64,000 nt of DNA from Molossus alvarezi. Lineage: Eukaryota > Chordata > Mammalia > Chiroptera > Molossidae. Positions 22,040 to 34,245 of this stretch are shown here, piece by piece; position 1 is the stretch's first letter, and every line of letters begins with the position of its first letter. The stretch spans positions 122,353,001 through 122,417,000 of the forward strand of contig CM073886.1 of the NCBI GenBank assembly GCA_037176705.1, in the 5' to 3' direction. Under the pieces are notes generated by a model. It made no database searches. It had not been told where the DNA came from and saw only the letters and a list, made by a program, of their open reading frames with translations. Position numbers and translations under genes: made by a program.

Positions 22040-22359
22040 AAAAAGGAATTGTTTCAATAATCAGAAATATCTTCGTTCTACCTGGAAATCCAGTGTATCG
22101 TATACAGTTATCGTATACAGAAAACAAATCGTACATAAAAGTGCATAGATGTGCAAAAACTGCACACTACAGCTGAGTTATATATTTTAAGTAAAGAATA
22201 CCTTTACCACTCTTGATTTCATTAATTTGGTACACAGTTTACGACATGAAAATTTCATTGCCTGAAATCAGAAGACATCTTGCTAATAACAGGAGTTCAG
22301 TGAAAGAAAAATGCTGCGTGACGTGGCGACACTGTAATCCACGCTATTTGTTGACTTAC

Positions 22360-22442
22360 TTCTTCTAAACGCGGTGGTAACGTCTGGGTGTAAGGGACAC
22401 GACTGGGACTTTCAGGACTTCCGACGGGTCCTTTGGCTTCTT
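22360..22442 (-). CDS. CPLANE1: CPLANE1 exon w20
   Basis: 83 bp, phase 1 to 0. The acceptor is TTCTGTGCAG|AAGAAGCC and the donor AGAAGAA|GTAAGTCA. The peptide EEAKGPVGSPESPSRVPYTQ is Pro/Ser-rich, and its last residues are TLPPRLEE. Confidence 0.86.
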
Positions 22443-22942
22443 CTGCACAGAAACAAGGAGGGAGGGAAAACTGACCATTTGAAAAGTGATACTTTTGAGA
22501 CAGTTCAGGAGTATTACAGGAAAAATATAATGGCAGGAATAGTTTATATCGTTCTTAAAGAAACATTTTTTAAAAACACTTGGGAGACAACCCCTCTCCA
22601 TCAGGTGAGTCTGAGCTAAGTCTTGGAGGCCTCTGTCAGTGTGTACAACCCCTCGAAAACACCAAGCACGTCTGTGCTAAGGAAGCCCGTGAGGAGAGTT
22701 CACAGACTGGATCACAGAAGAGGCCGCAGCAATACACAAGCCAGGCAAAAGGCCCAATCATTTAAATTCAGGTTAGGAGTTCAAGTCTTCAACACTTCAT
22801 AAATATTGAATTCTGTTTTAATTGTAGGTTTTAAGCTACTATAAACATACTAATTTAGATATAAGATTAAGTAAGTTATCACAGACATTCACCAATTTCA
22901 AATTAATAAAGCTACACAAAAAGATTAGCCAAATGAACTGAC

Positions 22943-23091
22943 CTTCATGGTCTGAAAGGTATGTATTAATTTCCTCCTGTGTAAATGTTTCTCCTCCTAG
23001 AAGATCCTCATCAATGTCAGTATCATCAGTGACAGAAATAATCTCATCATTGGTTTCTTTTATTTCAGGAGTTTTGGCTTCAGTTGGCATT
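22943..23091 (-). CDS. CPLANE1: CPLANE1 exon w19
   Basis: 149 bp, phase 2 to 1. The acceptor is TTTGTCAATAG|AATGCC and the donor CATGAAG|GTCAGTTC. The product is very acidic. It includes MPTEAKTPEIKETNDEIISV, and its last residues are EEINTYLSDHE. Confidence 0.92.
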
Positions 23092-23228
23092 CTATTGACA
23101 AAAATGAAGCAGTTAAAATTATCACTCATTCTTGGAAACAAAGAGCTTGCTCTTGATTGATTCAGTTTATTGAAAAAGAACAAACTTAGTTTTTATATTT
23201 ATAAAGTCATTTGTTTTTTATTTGTTTT

Positions 23229-23470
23229 TTTATCCTCACCCAAGGACATTTTTGCATTTATCTTCAGACAGGGCGGGAGGGAGAGAGGGAGGAAGAGAGA
23301 GAGAGAAACATCAATGTGAGAGAAACACATTGAGTGGTTGCCACCCACACGACCCCAACCGGGGCCAGGGACAAACTGCAACCAAGGTACATGCCCTTAG
23401 CGGGAACTGAACCCGGGACTCTCGGGTCTGCAGGCCAACACTCTAACCGCTGAGCCAAACTGGCCAGGGT
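23229..23470 (-). mobile_element. Ves SINE (type A)
   Basis: The direct repeat AAGTCATTTGTTTTT is found at 23206 and 23471. It lies only 138 bp upstream of exon w19 in the transcript, in antisense to the gene's plus direction but sense to its transcript. Confidence 0.9.
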
Positions 23471-23928
23471 AAGTCATTTGTTTTTTTAACCATGTCCGGT
23501 CCACAGTAGAAGCTCAATAAAAGGTTGCTCAATGCATGGCTAAACTTATCTAAATTTGCAGGTCTCACAAACGAATCTCTCTTCTATCAAGGCTTTGGTC
23601 TTGGGATTCAAAGATAGATTACTCATCGCATTGCTTCACATGTAAAAATGGAATAAATTATTAGTTCCACTTCCTCTGACTTAGCAAATCAATTAATGTA
23701 ATAAAGGATCTCTCAAGATGAATTAACTCCTCTCTCAGAAGATAAAAACTAGGCTGACGGGAGAAACATAATTTGCAATAATTGTTCAAGAACTTGCGGA
23801 AGTTCACCCTTCCTGGTTCTCTGGTTCAAAGAAGTGCTTATTCCTTTAGCTTTCGAGGGTTCGAGTCTTCCATTTAGGCCCAAACAACATCGAACAAGGT
23901 AGCATCCTTTGGGAAGAAGGCAACTTAC

Positions 23929-24071
23929 TTCGTGATGCTTTGACGAGATTCACTGTGAGCATCTCCTTCCTCGGGCCCCTGCTGCATGGATCCTGCCTCA
24001 GCGCGCCCAGCACCCGTCTTGCACTCGCCCCTAACGTGGGGCCCACTCTGGGGCCCAGTGTGCGGACGCTC
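23929..24071 (-). CDS. CPLANE1: CPLANE1 exon w18
   Basis: 143 bp, phase 0 to 2. The acceptor is TTCGGTGCAG|GAGCGTCC and the donor ATCACGAA|GTAAGTTG. The peptide (ERPHTGPQSGPHVRGECKTG and then a Gln/Glu-rich end) is poorly conserved by eye, so the call rests on splice sites and on phase agreement with w17 and w19. Confidence 0.8.
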
Positions 24072-24223
24072 CTGCACCGAAAACAAGCCAGTTGTGGTAT
24101 TTACACTGCATTATTGCATGCTTTTCATTATGCTTTTACATTGTTAATACTTCCTACAAAACTCCTTCTGGTTTTTAGTCCTTTGTCAAGTATAGAGCGC
24201 ACATCTTCAATTCAATCTTTTTC

Positions 24224-24441
24224 TTTTTAAAATAAATTTTCTTTATTAATTTTAGAGAGAGAAGAAGGAAGAGGGAGAGAGATACAGACATCAATGACAG
24301 GGAACATCAATTGGCCGCCTCCTGCATGCCCCCCACTGGGGATCGGGCCCACAACCTGGGCATGTGCCCTGACTGGGAATCAAACCAGTGACCTCTTGGT
24401 GCATGGACTGATGCTCAACCACTGAGCCACAGCAGCCGGGC
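24224..24441 (-). mobile_element. Ves SINE (type B)
   Basis: Reverse tail AATTTTCTTTATTAATTTTA and head CTCAACCACTGAGCCACAGC. Flanked by imperfect ACAATTCAATCTTT and ACAACTCAATCTTT. Confidence 0.88.
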
Positions 24442-24612
24442 TACAACTCAATCTTTGATGCTGAAGCAATGATCAAGTCTTTATTCCACCTGGTGAAAAA
24501 AAAATACCTGACTGCCTAAATAGTATTCAAAAGAAATCACTCTTGCAAATTTGTAAGATATATCATCAATGTTTTCAGGCCACAGAACAATAGCAATAAA
24601 ATATGAAGTTGT

Positions 24613-24785
24613 ATATGCACATATGCATGAACAATGGACATTGTTGAACAAAGCTGGGGACAGGGTAGGGAGGGTGGGGGAGAGGGGTATCAGTGGGGGT
24701 AAAAAGAGAAACATCTGTAACAAAAATAAATAAATTAAATTTAAAAAATGTGTAACAAAAATAAATAAATTAAATTTAAAAAATG
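24613..24785 (+). mobile_element. L1 3'-UTR stub with duplicated tail
   Basis: A 5'-truncated L1 of about 170 bp with the G-rich 3' UTR typical of this genome's L1s. Its terminal 35-bp unit occurs twice in exact tandem (24716-24750 and 24751-24785). An imperfect target repeat with ATGAAGTTGT lies on both sides. Confidence 0.75.
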
Positions 24786-25941
24786 TGAAGTTGTTTTCAT
24801 TTAATTCTCTTTGATACTATAAAGACATTTTGTAATTACTTAAAAATGACACAGCAGGCAAAAATATATGCAGCTAAAAATATAATGGATGTAAATCTTT
24901 TATCTCTTACTTAGATATTTAGGTATGCACTACCTAGAAACACAAATTTCAGTGACAACAAATATCACAGTCTCTTATAAACTACCTTAGGATAACAGAA
25001 ACTGATCTAAAAATAAAAATATACCAAAAAACTCACAAAAAATAAAACACACACTCATCCCTTCATCCTAGAATAAAACATTTTTGAATGAAGGTAATTT
25101 AAAATAGAACAAATGCGAACTTCTGGTCAAGATGGCAGGTAGGTAAACACAATATCACCTCCTCCCACAACCACATCAAAGTTGCAACTAAACTACAGAA
25201 CAACCATCGTTCAAAACCGCCTGAAATCCAGCTGAATGGAAGCCCTACAACTACAGAATTAAAGAAGCTGCATCCAGACTGGTAGGAGGGTGGAGGGGAT
25301 GGGTGGGCCCACACCCACGTGTGGCAGATAAAATCAGGAGGACACCTCGGCTGGGAAGGCCCTTCCTGAGGACTGAGGGGTCGCTATCCCACACCAGGCG
25401 CCCCGCTCAGGGTTCTAGTGCCAGGAAGAGAATCCCCATAACTTCTGGCTGGAAAAACCAGCAGAAAATGAGGCTCAGGGAGGCTGAGGCGGCTGGAGCC
25501 CCAGGCAGCTCTTTAAAGGGCCCGCGCACGGACTTATTGGACTCTCTCCCTCTAAGCTTGGAGGGGAGGCAGCTCGAGGGGCACCAGAGACATACAGGGA
25601 AGAACTGAGCTGTTTGGCATTGGAGTGAGGGCTGGAGAGGGGGCTTTCTCCGGGACAAACGTGCTGTCAGAGGCCTTAGTTCCTTTGGTGAGCCCTTCCC
25701 TGGGGTGGCAGACAGCCACCATATCTGGGACTCCTGCAACTTGGCTCACACTGGATGCCCCGCCCCACCCAACTTTCAGGCCCACCCAAGCTGTTGCCAG
25801 GTGCTTAACCACAGGATTGGCCTGTCTTGGATCCTGTTTCAGGATTTCCTAAATTCATTCAAACAAGCAGCATTTGGTCCCAGCTAGCCCGACACCTCCC
25901 GTTAAGTAATACATAGAAACAAATAAAGGGAAGCAGCCAAA

Positions 25942-27067
25942 ATGAGGAGACAAAGAAACAGGTCCCAAATGAAAGAACAGAAAAAACCTCCAGGAAAAGA
26001 ACTAAGTGAAATGGAGATAAGCAACCTAACAGATGCTGAGTTCAAAATACTGCTTATAAGGATGCTCAATGAACTTAGTGAGAACCTCAGCAAACTTAGT
26101 GAGGGCCTCAAGAGCATAAAAAAGGACCAGTCAGAAATGAAGGATGCAACTTGGCCCGTGTGGCTCAGTGAATGAGCATCAACCCATGCACCAAGACGTT
26201 GCTGGTTCAATTCCCAGTCAGGGCACATGCCCAGATGGTGGGCCCGATCTCCAGTGGGGGCCATGCAGGAGGCGGCCAGTCAATGTTCTCTCTCATCTCT
26301 CTCCCCCTCTCACTTCCTCTCTCTAGAATAAATAAATAAATAAATAAATAGTTTTAAAAATGAAGGATGCACAGTCAGAAATTAAGGCGGCACTAACAGA
26401 AATAAAGAATAATTTACACAAATTCAATAGTAGAGTAGGTAAAGCCAAGAAGCAAGCCAATGATTTGGAATATAAGGAAGCAAAAAACACCCAATCACAA
26501 CAGCAAAAAGAAAAAAGAATCCAAAAAAATGAGGATAGTGTAAGGAGCCTCTGGGACAACTTCAAGTGTGCCAACATTCGCATCTTGGGGGTACCAGAAT
26601 GAGGAGAGAGAGAACAAGAAATCAAAAACCTACTTGAAACAATAATGGCAGAAAACTTCCCTAACTTGGAAGGAAACAGACATACGAGTCCAGGAAGCAC
26701 AGAGAGTCCCAAACAACTTGAACCCCAAGAGGCCCACACCAGGACACATCATCATCAAAATACAAAAGGTTCAAGACAAAGAGAGAATCTTAAAAGCAGC
26801 AAGAGAAAAGCAGTTAGTTACCTACAAGGGAGTTCCCATAAGACTGTCAGCTGATTTCTCAAAAGAAATTTTGCAGGTCAGAAGGGAGTGGCAAGAAAAA
26901 TTCAGAGGGATGTAAAGCAAGGACCTACAACCAAGATTATTCTATCCTGCAAAGCTGTCATTTAGAATCGATGGCCATATAAAGACTTTTCCAGACAAGA
27001 AAAAGTTAAAGGAGTTCATCACCACCAAACCATTATTATATGAAATGTTGAAGGGTTTTTTTTGAAG
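25942..27067 (+). pseudogene. L1 ORF1 remnant, broken
   Basis: This encoded the L1 RNA-binding chaperone (coiled coil, RRM, C-terminal domain). The coiled-coil part is split by the SINE, and a TGA follows RILGVPE at about 26600. A further stop comes before the C-terminal domain. It cannot make a full protein. Confidence 0.82.
26146..26357 (+). mobile_element. Ves SINE (type B) inside the half-LINE
   Basis: Inserted into ORF1. The duplicated target AAATGAAGGATGCA lies on both sides (26137 and 26357). The tail is (AAAT)n. Confidence 0.92.
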
Positions 27068-28357
27068 AAAAAGATAAAATACATGAACAAACAAAATGGC
27101 AATGAATACATATCTATCGACAATGGAATCTACAAACAAAATGAATAGGCAGAACAGAAAGATTCTCACAGATACAGAGAACATTCTGTTAGTAGACAGA
27201 TGGGAGGGGGATTGGGGGAATGGGTGAAAAAGGTGAAGGGATTAAGGGGTTGGGGAGTGGGAAGAAATAAACCAAAGAACTTATATGCATAACCAATGGA
27301 CAGAGACAACAGTGTGGGAAAAGGCAGGAAGGGGGTGGGAGTGGGGAGGAGGGGGGTCAATGAGGGAAAAATGAGGAACATCTGTAATACATTCAACAAT
27401 AAAGAAAAATAAATAAAATAAAATAGAACAAATACACAAAATCTATGTGATGCAGCAAAGGCAGTCCTAAGAGGGAAGTTCATAGCACTACAGGCCTACC
27501 TCAAGAAACAAAACATTCCCAATTGACTTTCTAACCCTACAACTTAAAGAACTAGAAAGTAAACAAATAGAAAAAGCAAGTAGAAGAAAAAAAAATAGTA
27601 AAGGTCAGAGCAGACATAAATGACATAGAAACAAACAAACAAAAAAAACTATTCAAAAGATCAATGAAACAAAGAGCTGGTTCTTTGAAAAGATAAACAA
27701 GATTGATGGACCCTTAGACAGACTCACCAAGAAACAAAAAGAGAGGACCCAAAAACAAAATCAGAAACGAAAGAGGAGCAGTAACAATTGAGACCACAGA
27801 AATACAAAGGATCATCAAAATATACTGTGAACACTTATATGCCAACAAATTGGACAATCTAGGCGAAATGGACAAATTTCTAGAGACACACAGTCTCCCA
27901 AAACTAAACCGGGAAGAGACAGAAAACTTGAACAGACCAGTAACTAAGGAAATTGAAGATGTAATTAAGAAACTTTCCACAAACAAAAGCCCAGACCTGG
28001 ATGGCTTCTTGGGGTCGTTTTACTGAACATTCAAAGAAGATCTAACACCCATTCTCCACAAACTATTCCAAAAATCCAAGAAGATGGAAGACGTCCAAAC
28101 TCATTTTATGAAGCCAGCAAAATCCTAATTCCAAAACCAGAAAAAGACACTACAAAGAAAGAAACTACAGGCCAATATCCCTGATGAACACAGATGCCAA
28201 AATCCTTAACAAAATATTAGCAAATCGAATCCAGCAATATATCAAAAACAAGGATTCATCATGACCAAGTGGGATTCATCCCAAGGATGCAAGGATGGTA
28301 CAATATTTGCAAATAAATAAATGTGATACACCACATATACAAAATGAAAGATAAAAA

Positions 28358-28876
28358 TTGTATGATCTTCCAGTAGATGCTGAAAAAGCATTCAACAAAA
28401 TCCAGCACCCATTTCTGATAAAAATGCTCAGCAATGTGAGAAAAGAGGGATCATATCTTGACATAATAAAGGCCATATATGAAAAACCTACAGCCAACAT
28501 CATACTCAACGGGCAAAAACTAAAAGCATTTCCCTTAAGAACAGGAACAAGACAGGGATGCCCACTTTCACCACTCTTATTTAACATAGTACTGGAAGTC
28601 TTAGCCACAGCAAACAGGTATGAAGAAAGAATAAAAGGGATCCAAATTGGAAAGGAGGAAGTGAAACTGTCATTTGCAGATGACATGATATTGTACATAG
28701 AAAACCCTAAAGACTCCATCAAAAATATATTAGATTTAATAAATGAATTTGGCAAAGTAGCAGGATACAAAATTAACGTCAAGAAATCGATGGCATTCTT
28801 ATTCACTAACAATGTACTAACAGAAAGTGAAACTAAAAAAAAAAAATCCCATTTACCAGTGCGGCAAAAAATTTAA
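28358..28876 (+). pseudogene. L1 ORF2 reverse-transcriptase fragment, not functional
   Basis: Longest intact piece of the ORF2 of the L1 above, 172 codons. The YxDD-type box appears as FADD, as is normal for L1. The frame is lost on both sides. Confidence 0.85.
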
Positions 28877-29656
28877 GATACCTAGGAATAAACTTAACAA
28901 GCCAAGGACCTCTTTGCAGAAAACTACAGGTCACTAAAAAAAGAAGTAGAGAAGATAGAAAAAGGTGGAAGCATATACTTTATTCATGGATTGGAAGAAT
29001 TAACATCATTAAAATGTCCTTACTATTCAAAGCAATCTATAGATTCAATATAATCCCCATCAAAATACCAATGGTATATTTCACGGAACTAGAACAAATA
29101 CTCCAAAAGTTTATATGGAACCAAAAAAGTCACCAAATAGCCACAGAAATCTTGAAAAAGCACAAAGTAGGTGGGATCACAATACTGGATATCAGGTTAT
29201 ACTGCAAAGTCACTGTAATCAAAACAGCCTGGTACTGGAACAAGAACAGGCATATAGATCAATGGAACAGAACAGAGAACCTAGAAATTCACCCAAGACA
29301 TTATGTTCAATTAATATTTGACAAAGGTGGCAAGACATATACAGTGGAGTACAGACAGCCTTTTTAATAAATGGTGCTGGGAAAATTGGACAGCTACATG
29401 CAAAAAAATGAAGCTAGACCACCAATTTACATCATACACAAGAATAAACTCAAAATGGATAAAAGACTTAAATGTGACCCATGAATCCATAAAAATCCTA
29501 GATAAAAATGTAGGCAATAAAATTTCAGACATCATACCCAGCAGAATTTTCATTGATACAACACTAAGGCACAGAAACACAGGAAAAAATGAACACATGG
29601 GACTATATCAAACTAAAAACTTCTGCACAGCAAAACAACCATCAAAATGGAAAGGG

Positions 29657-29911
29657 AGCCCTGGCCGGTTTGGCTCAGCAGTTAGAGCGTCGGCCTGCGG
29701 TCCTGAGAGACCCGGGTTCGGTTCCCGCTAGGGGCGCGTACCTTGGTTGCAGTTTGTCCCCGGCCCTGGTCGGTCGTGAGGGTGGCAGCCACTCGATGTG
29801 TTTCTTTCACATCGATGTTTCTCTCTCTCTGTTCCTCTCTCTCCCTCCCACTTTACCTGAACAAAAAATGGAAAAATGTCCTTGGGTGAGGATAAAAAAA
29901 AAAAAAAAAAA
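29657..29911 (+). mobile_element. Ves SINE (type A) inside the L1
   Basis: Exact target duplication AAAATGGAAAGGGA before (29644) and after (29914). It has a 20-plus A tail. It post-dates the L1. Confidence 0.93.
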
Positions 29912-30930
29912 AAAATGGAAAGGGAACCCACTATATGGGAGAGCATAACTGCCAACAATACATCAGGTAAGGGGTTAATTTCCACAATATATAAAGTACT
30001 CATATACTCAACAAAAGGAAGACAAAGAATCCAATTAAAACAATGGGCGGAGGACCTAAAGAGACACTTCTCCAAACAGGACATACAAATGGCCAAGAGA
30101 CATGAAAAAGTGCTCAACGTCACTAATCATCAGAGAGATGCAAATGAAAACAACAATGAGGTGTCACCTCACACCTGCCAGAATGGCCGCCATCAACAAA
30201 TCATCAAACAAGTGCTGACGAGGATGTGGAGAAAAGGGGACTCTAGTGCACTGCTGGTGGGAATGCAGACTGGTGCAGCAACTATGGAAAACACTATGGT
30301 GTTACCTCAAAAAGTTAAAAATTGAACTGCCATTTGACCCAGTGATCCCACTTCTAGGAATATACCATAAGAAGCCTGAAACACCAATCAGAAAGAATAT
30401 ATGTACCCCTATGTTCATAGCAGCACTATTTACAATAGCTAAGATCTGGAAACAGCCCAAGTGTCCATCAATAGACGAGTGGATAAAAAAGCTGTGGTAC
30501 ATATACATAATGGAATACTATGCAGCTGTAAGAAAGATCTCTTACCCTTTGAGATGACATGCAGGGACCTGGAGAGCATTATCCTAAGTGGAACAAGCCA
30601 TTCAGAGAAAGACAAGTATCACGTGATCTCACTTATTTATGGAATATAACGAACAAAACAAGCTGATGAACAAAACAGTCCCAGAGACATACAAGTAGGG
30701 TACAGACTGACAAACCTCAGAAGAGAGGGTCGGGGGGAGGGAAGAAATAAACCACAGAACTTATATGCATGTATGCGTAACCATGGACATAGACAACAAT
30801 GCTGGAGACAGGTCGGGGGGAGGGGGGGATCGGGAGGAATGTGTCAATGGAGAAAAAGGAGAAAAATCTGTAACAAAAATAAATTAAAAAGTTAAAAATA
30901 AACAAATAAAATAGAAAAATAGAACAAATG

Positions 30931-31148
30931 GCTCAGCCGGTATGGCTCAGTGATTGAGCATAGACCCATGCACCAGGAGGTCACCGGTTCGATTCCCAGT
31001 CAGGGCACATGCCCAGGTTGTAGGCCTGATCCCCAGTGGGGGCCATGTAGGAGGCGGCCAATGTTCTCTCTCATCGATGTTTCTCTCTCTCTCTCTCCCT
31101 CTCCCTTCCTCTCTCTCTCTCTAATATCAATAAAAAAAAAAATTTTTT
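30931..31148 (+). mobile_element. Ves SINE (type B), third element at the shared target
   Basis: Starts at GCTCAGCCGGTATGGCTCAG directly after the third AAAATAGAACAAATG. It ends before a changed fourth copy, TTAATAGATCAAATG (31149). Confidence 0.88.
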
Positions 31149-31184
31149 TAATAGATCAAATGTAGATTTAGACTATGGGGGGGG

Positions 31185-32090
31185 GGTCAACCAAGATGAA
31201 GAGAGAGGAGGCTGCTGAGCTCCCACGAACACACTAAATGTACAACCACACACATAGCAACTACTGCTGAAAGAATCCCAGAAACCAGCTGACTCCTGCA
31301 CCTCAGGAGGAGAAAATACCCACGCCGACAGAGGCAGGAAAGGCTGAGACACTCACCGTGCACCCCACCCAGAAACAGGCCTATTCCCAGCTTCTCTCTA
31401 GGAACAAAGGGTTTAGACTCCTCATTTAGCACCCCAATATTTAAGATTCCCACCTGAGGGACAGGACCCTAAACCACCTATCTGTGCAAGCCAGTAGGGC
31501 TTTGCACCCAGGAGCCCCACAGCAAACAGAAGCGATTTCAGCAGGTCTGTGAGCACTCAGCCCCCCACCCTCACAGGGTCAGCCCGAGGCCGGCAGGCTG
31601 CCAGCCACCTCCCTGTCCGCTCCTCCAGGAGCCCACCTGTACACTTTGCAAGTTGCGGCCTGAGGGTCAGGCTTATAATTTAGCACACATCTAGGGGCTG
31701 ACCCGGGAAGCTGATGGACACCTCCCCCGTCTTCTCTGCCTTGCCTTCTCCAAATGGCCAGCATCTCCCTGGAAGGAGCTTGTACACACCTCTGGCACCC
31801 AGCTGCTGACTGAGGGATGGGCTCCCAGCTCAGCTGTCCCTGATGGCCAATGGGCTTTCCTTCATGGGTCCCACAGCACTGCAGCAAACAAATAAGCACT
31901 GCTGTTGGGTGCCTGAGCACACCGTGGCCACGCTCCGGGCCCAGTCCATAGGAGCGGGCGGACCCTTATCTCCCAGCTCCTCCAGAGAAGGGCCTTAACT
32001 GCGTACTCTGACATATGCTGGCTGCGGGCCTGGCTTCCTATCAGCCTATATCGAGGTGATAAATGTGACCCACCCCATGGGACACTGAGG
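31185..32090 (+). mobile_element. Older L1 5'-UTR fragment
   Basis: After a G9 run comes GTCAACCAAGATGAAGAGAG and about 900 bp of GC-rich sequence of the L1 5'-UTR kind. No ORF1 follows. Confidence 0.55.
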
Positions 32091-32599
32091 GGTCCTCATA
32101 TCCCTCAACTTGGAGCCACTGAGAACAAAGGAGGTGGCCCAGACAGGCACAGAGGTTTCAGACAGGGCCGAAGCTCGGAGCAGGTTGACTGACAGGATGC
32201 GTCTCCTAACAAGACCACGCTGTCCGGCCCCGGGAGGGCGCTGTTATTCCCCTGTGTGGACACCGACAGAGGCGGGACAGGGAGGAAGCAAAGGAGCATG
32301 TTCTCAACAAGTGAGCAAGACGGATCCCCAGAAACAGTCTTGTAGTATCACTCCAAACGATTTTTTCCTTCTTCCTACAGACAGAAAACCTCAGAACCTC
32401 AGCCTCCATGCAGTTCTTCTACACAGACTCTTAAGAATGAAGGAAACCACTTGAAGAAAAAAAAAATTAGGTGATACAAATGATAACCAACCTTGTCATT
32501 AACTTCATTTCTTAGTGATCCTTCAACAGATGGGGAAATGTATAGTTTTAATCTAAAAAGAATTCTCATCGGTATGTAATCAACAACACAAGCACTTAC

Positions 32600-33509
32600 C
32601 TTAATAATAGCGTTTTTTGTCTTATATGTAGCAAAATAGGGTTGTTTCAGAAGCCACAGTGATGTCAGGATGGCGGCCGCAGAGGTCTTCACACGAATGA
32701 CGGGGCTGGACGGCCAGGACGGCGCAGTGAGACCGGGGGCCCCTGGCAGTCTGCGGTCGGCCCACCTCACCATCCACTCCAGCAGCCGTCTTAGGCTGCC
32801 CGGCGAAGTACTCAGCCCTGGGGGAAGCTCCTCCTGAGGGTTCAAGTCACCACACTGCACTGCTCTGAAAACGCACCGTCTACTGCCACTGGCCTTGGGA
32901 GCCCACGGAATATGGCTGGACCACCTCTGGACGAAAGGTTTCTCTGCACTGTCACCCTGTATCCTGTAAACTGACTTCCGTTTTAACCCGAACAACCCAC
33001 TCTTCCCCTCGTTCTTACTAACGTCGTCCAAAGGGTTCTCTGAAGCAGGTCTGGTCCCTTGACTGGCCTGTCCTGGAGCTGCCAGCGCCTGGCTTTCCAG
33101 CGTTTCAGACTCGGGTGACTCCCGAGCAGCCACAAAGCAGGAGCCCGCCCTGAACACACTCTGGCTCCGGGGTCTGCCCTGGCGGTGCTTCAGTGTCGCG
33201 TGCACATCAAAAAGTAAAGGGTTCAGTTCTTGTTCCCTAAGGTGCCCAGAAAAGCTTGTGAGAAACGGAACGCCAGGATCCTTGGAACCAAGCAAGTCTC
33301 TTTCAAGAACGTAACTCAAGAAGAGTTCAAGGAACTTCATATATTCGTCATCATCACGTTCAAATTCCCACACACCTATCACAGGCAGCGCATTTTGTGA
33401 TGACTCTTCGTGACCTTTTCTTTTAGGGCTTTCTTTCTGACCACCTGTGTTCTTTGCATCATTGGGCTTAGCAATCGATGTAAATTCCATGTGATTTACA
33501 GCATTTCTA
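32600..33509 (-). CDS. CPLANE1: CPLANE1 exon w17 (910 bp, largest in window)
   Basis: 910 bp, phase 2 to 0. The acceptor is GGTTTGCAG|TAGAAATG and the donor ATTAAG|GTAAGTGC. The conserved core starts with LPVIGVWEFERDDDEYMKF and continues through LFLSYVLERDL and VPFLTSFSGHLREQELNPLL. A variable middle follows. A second conserved block near the end has LRRLLEWMVRWADRRL, SPVIRVKTSAAAILTSLWLL and QPYFATYKTKNAIIK. The conserved blocks look helical and globular and flank a Ser/Gln-rich linker. Confidence 0.95.
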
Positions 33510-34245
33510 CTGCAAACCAATTAGAAAAGACAAAATTAAAGATCATTTAATCACCAAAACTTATCTTAGAATTGACAATAAAAATTCTCTCCACTGACTA
33601 AGTCATGTCTTTTCTCAGTGCCTCGATTACCTATCTTTCAAATGAGGGGGTTGGAATAAATGATCTATAATAATTCACTAGAGCTGAACATTCTGAATCT
33701 AAAAAATACAACATGTTATATTAAATGGGAAAATTTGTGTTAAAAGAGATTAAAATGTGTTCACAGAATTTTCCCTATTTAAAATACAGGAATGTTTGTC
33801 TGGGGGGAAAGTCCGAACACGGACAGCAAGAGCCACAGGGCACCAACGCACACTACTCTGCGGTTTCGCGTTTCTCTCGCGCTGCCCCTTCGGCGCCAAC
33901 CGTGTGCTGGACCAGGCGGCACTGCCCTCCAGACCCCTCGCCGCACGATAGGTGGGCATTTTTTAACCCTCTCTATGCGGTTAACCTGGTGGGTAGGCAC
34001 CTTAACTGCCAACCATAATTACTGTCCTTTTAAAACTGTTTTCTTTCAACATGGTCCTCAGGGCAGAACACAGACCCCTAGTTCCATGAAAGAGAAATAA
34101 AGGGATCAAGCTGGGCGCTGGGCTAAGTCCCCATGTCTATGTCTCTCCTTATTAAAAATGCACAACAAGCTGCCCCCAGGGTGTTCCTGTGCAGGTAAAG
34201 CAAGTGCACCATTTACAATACAGTTTAAGCAAGATTACGGTAGAT
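33510..34245. other. Intron, no gene
   Basis: No repeat assigned in 33510-34200. The open frames at 33725-34100 on both strands overlap each other and lack splice support. Confidence 0.5.

Larger units (their letters stand above)
25116..27419 (+). mobile_element. Half-LINE (HAL1-like): L1 5' UTR, ORF1, 3' UTR, no ORF2
   Basis: It begins as L1s do (GAACTTCTGGTCAAGATGGC), followed by about 820 bp of 5' UTR. ORF1 starts at 25942 and is split by a SINE at 26146. The RNA-binding part reads PKRPTPGHIIIKIQKVQDKE, and the C-terminus holds KLKEFITTKPLLYEMLKG ending near 27065. Only the first few codons of ORF2 follow (about 27097-27125) before the G-rich 3' UTR and tail. A premature stop at 26600 breaks ORF1. 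The element is bounded by AAAATAGAACAAAT at 25101 and 27420. Confidence 0.8.
27435..30915 (+). mobile_element. 5'-truncated L1, ORF2 plus 3' UTR
   Basis: Begins in mid-ORF2 and lacks 5' UTR, ORF1 and endonuclease. 28358-28876 holds the reverse-transcriptase core, including [19 protein letters not shown] and the catalytic FADD at about 28675. 29318 onward reaches the Cys-rich C-terminus. The ORF2 frame is broken at several points and by a SINE at 29657. It ends in the G-rich 3' UTR and an A-rich tail. It is flanked by AAAATAGAACAAAT copies at 27420 and 30916. Confidence 0.88.

Noticed and set aside
28358..28876. Possible working reverse transcriptase
   Set aside because: The FADD core is present, but endonuclease and flanking ORF2 are missing or out of frame and a SINE interrupts it.
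32399..33520. A 373-codon minus-strand frame as an independent single-exon gene
   Set aside because: Only 32600-33509 is coding. Both ends run past clear AG and GT splice sites, and the product joins in phase with w16.
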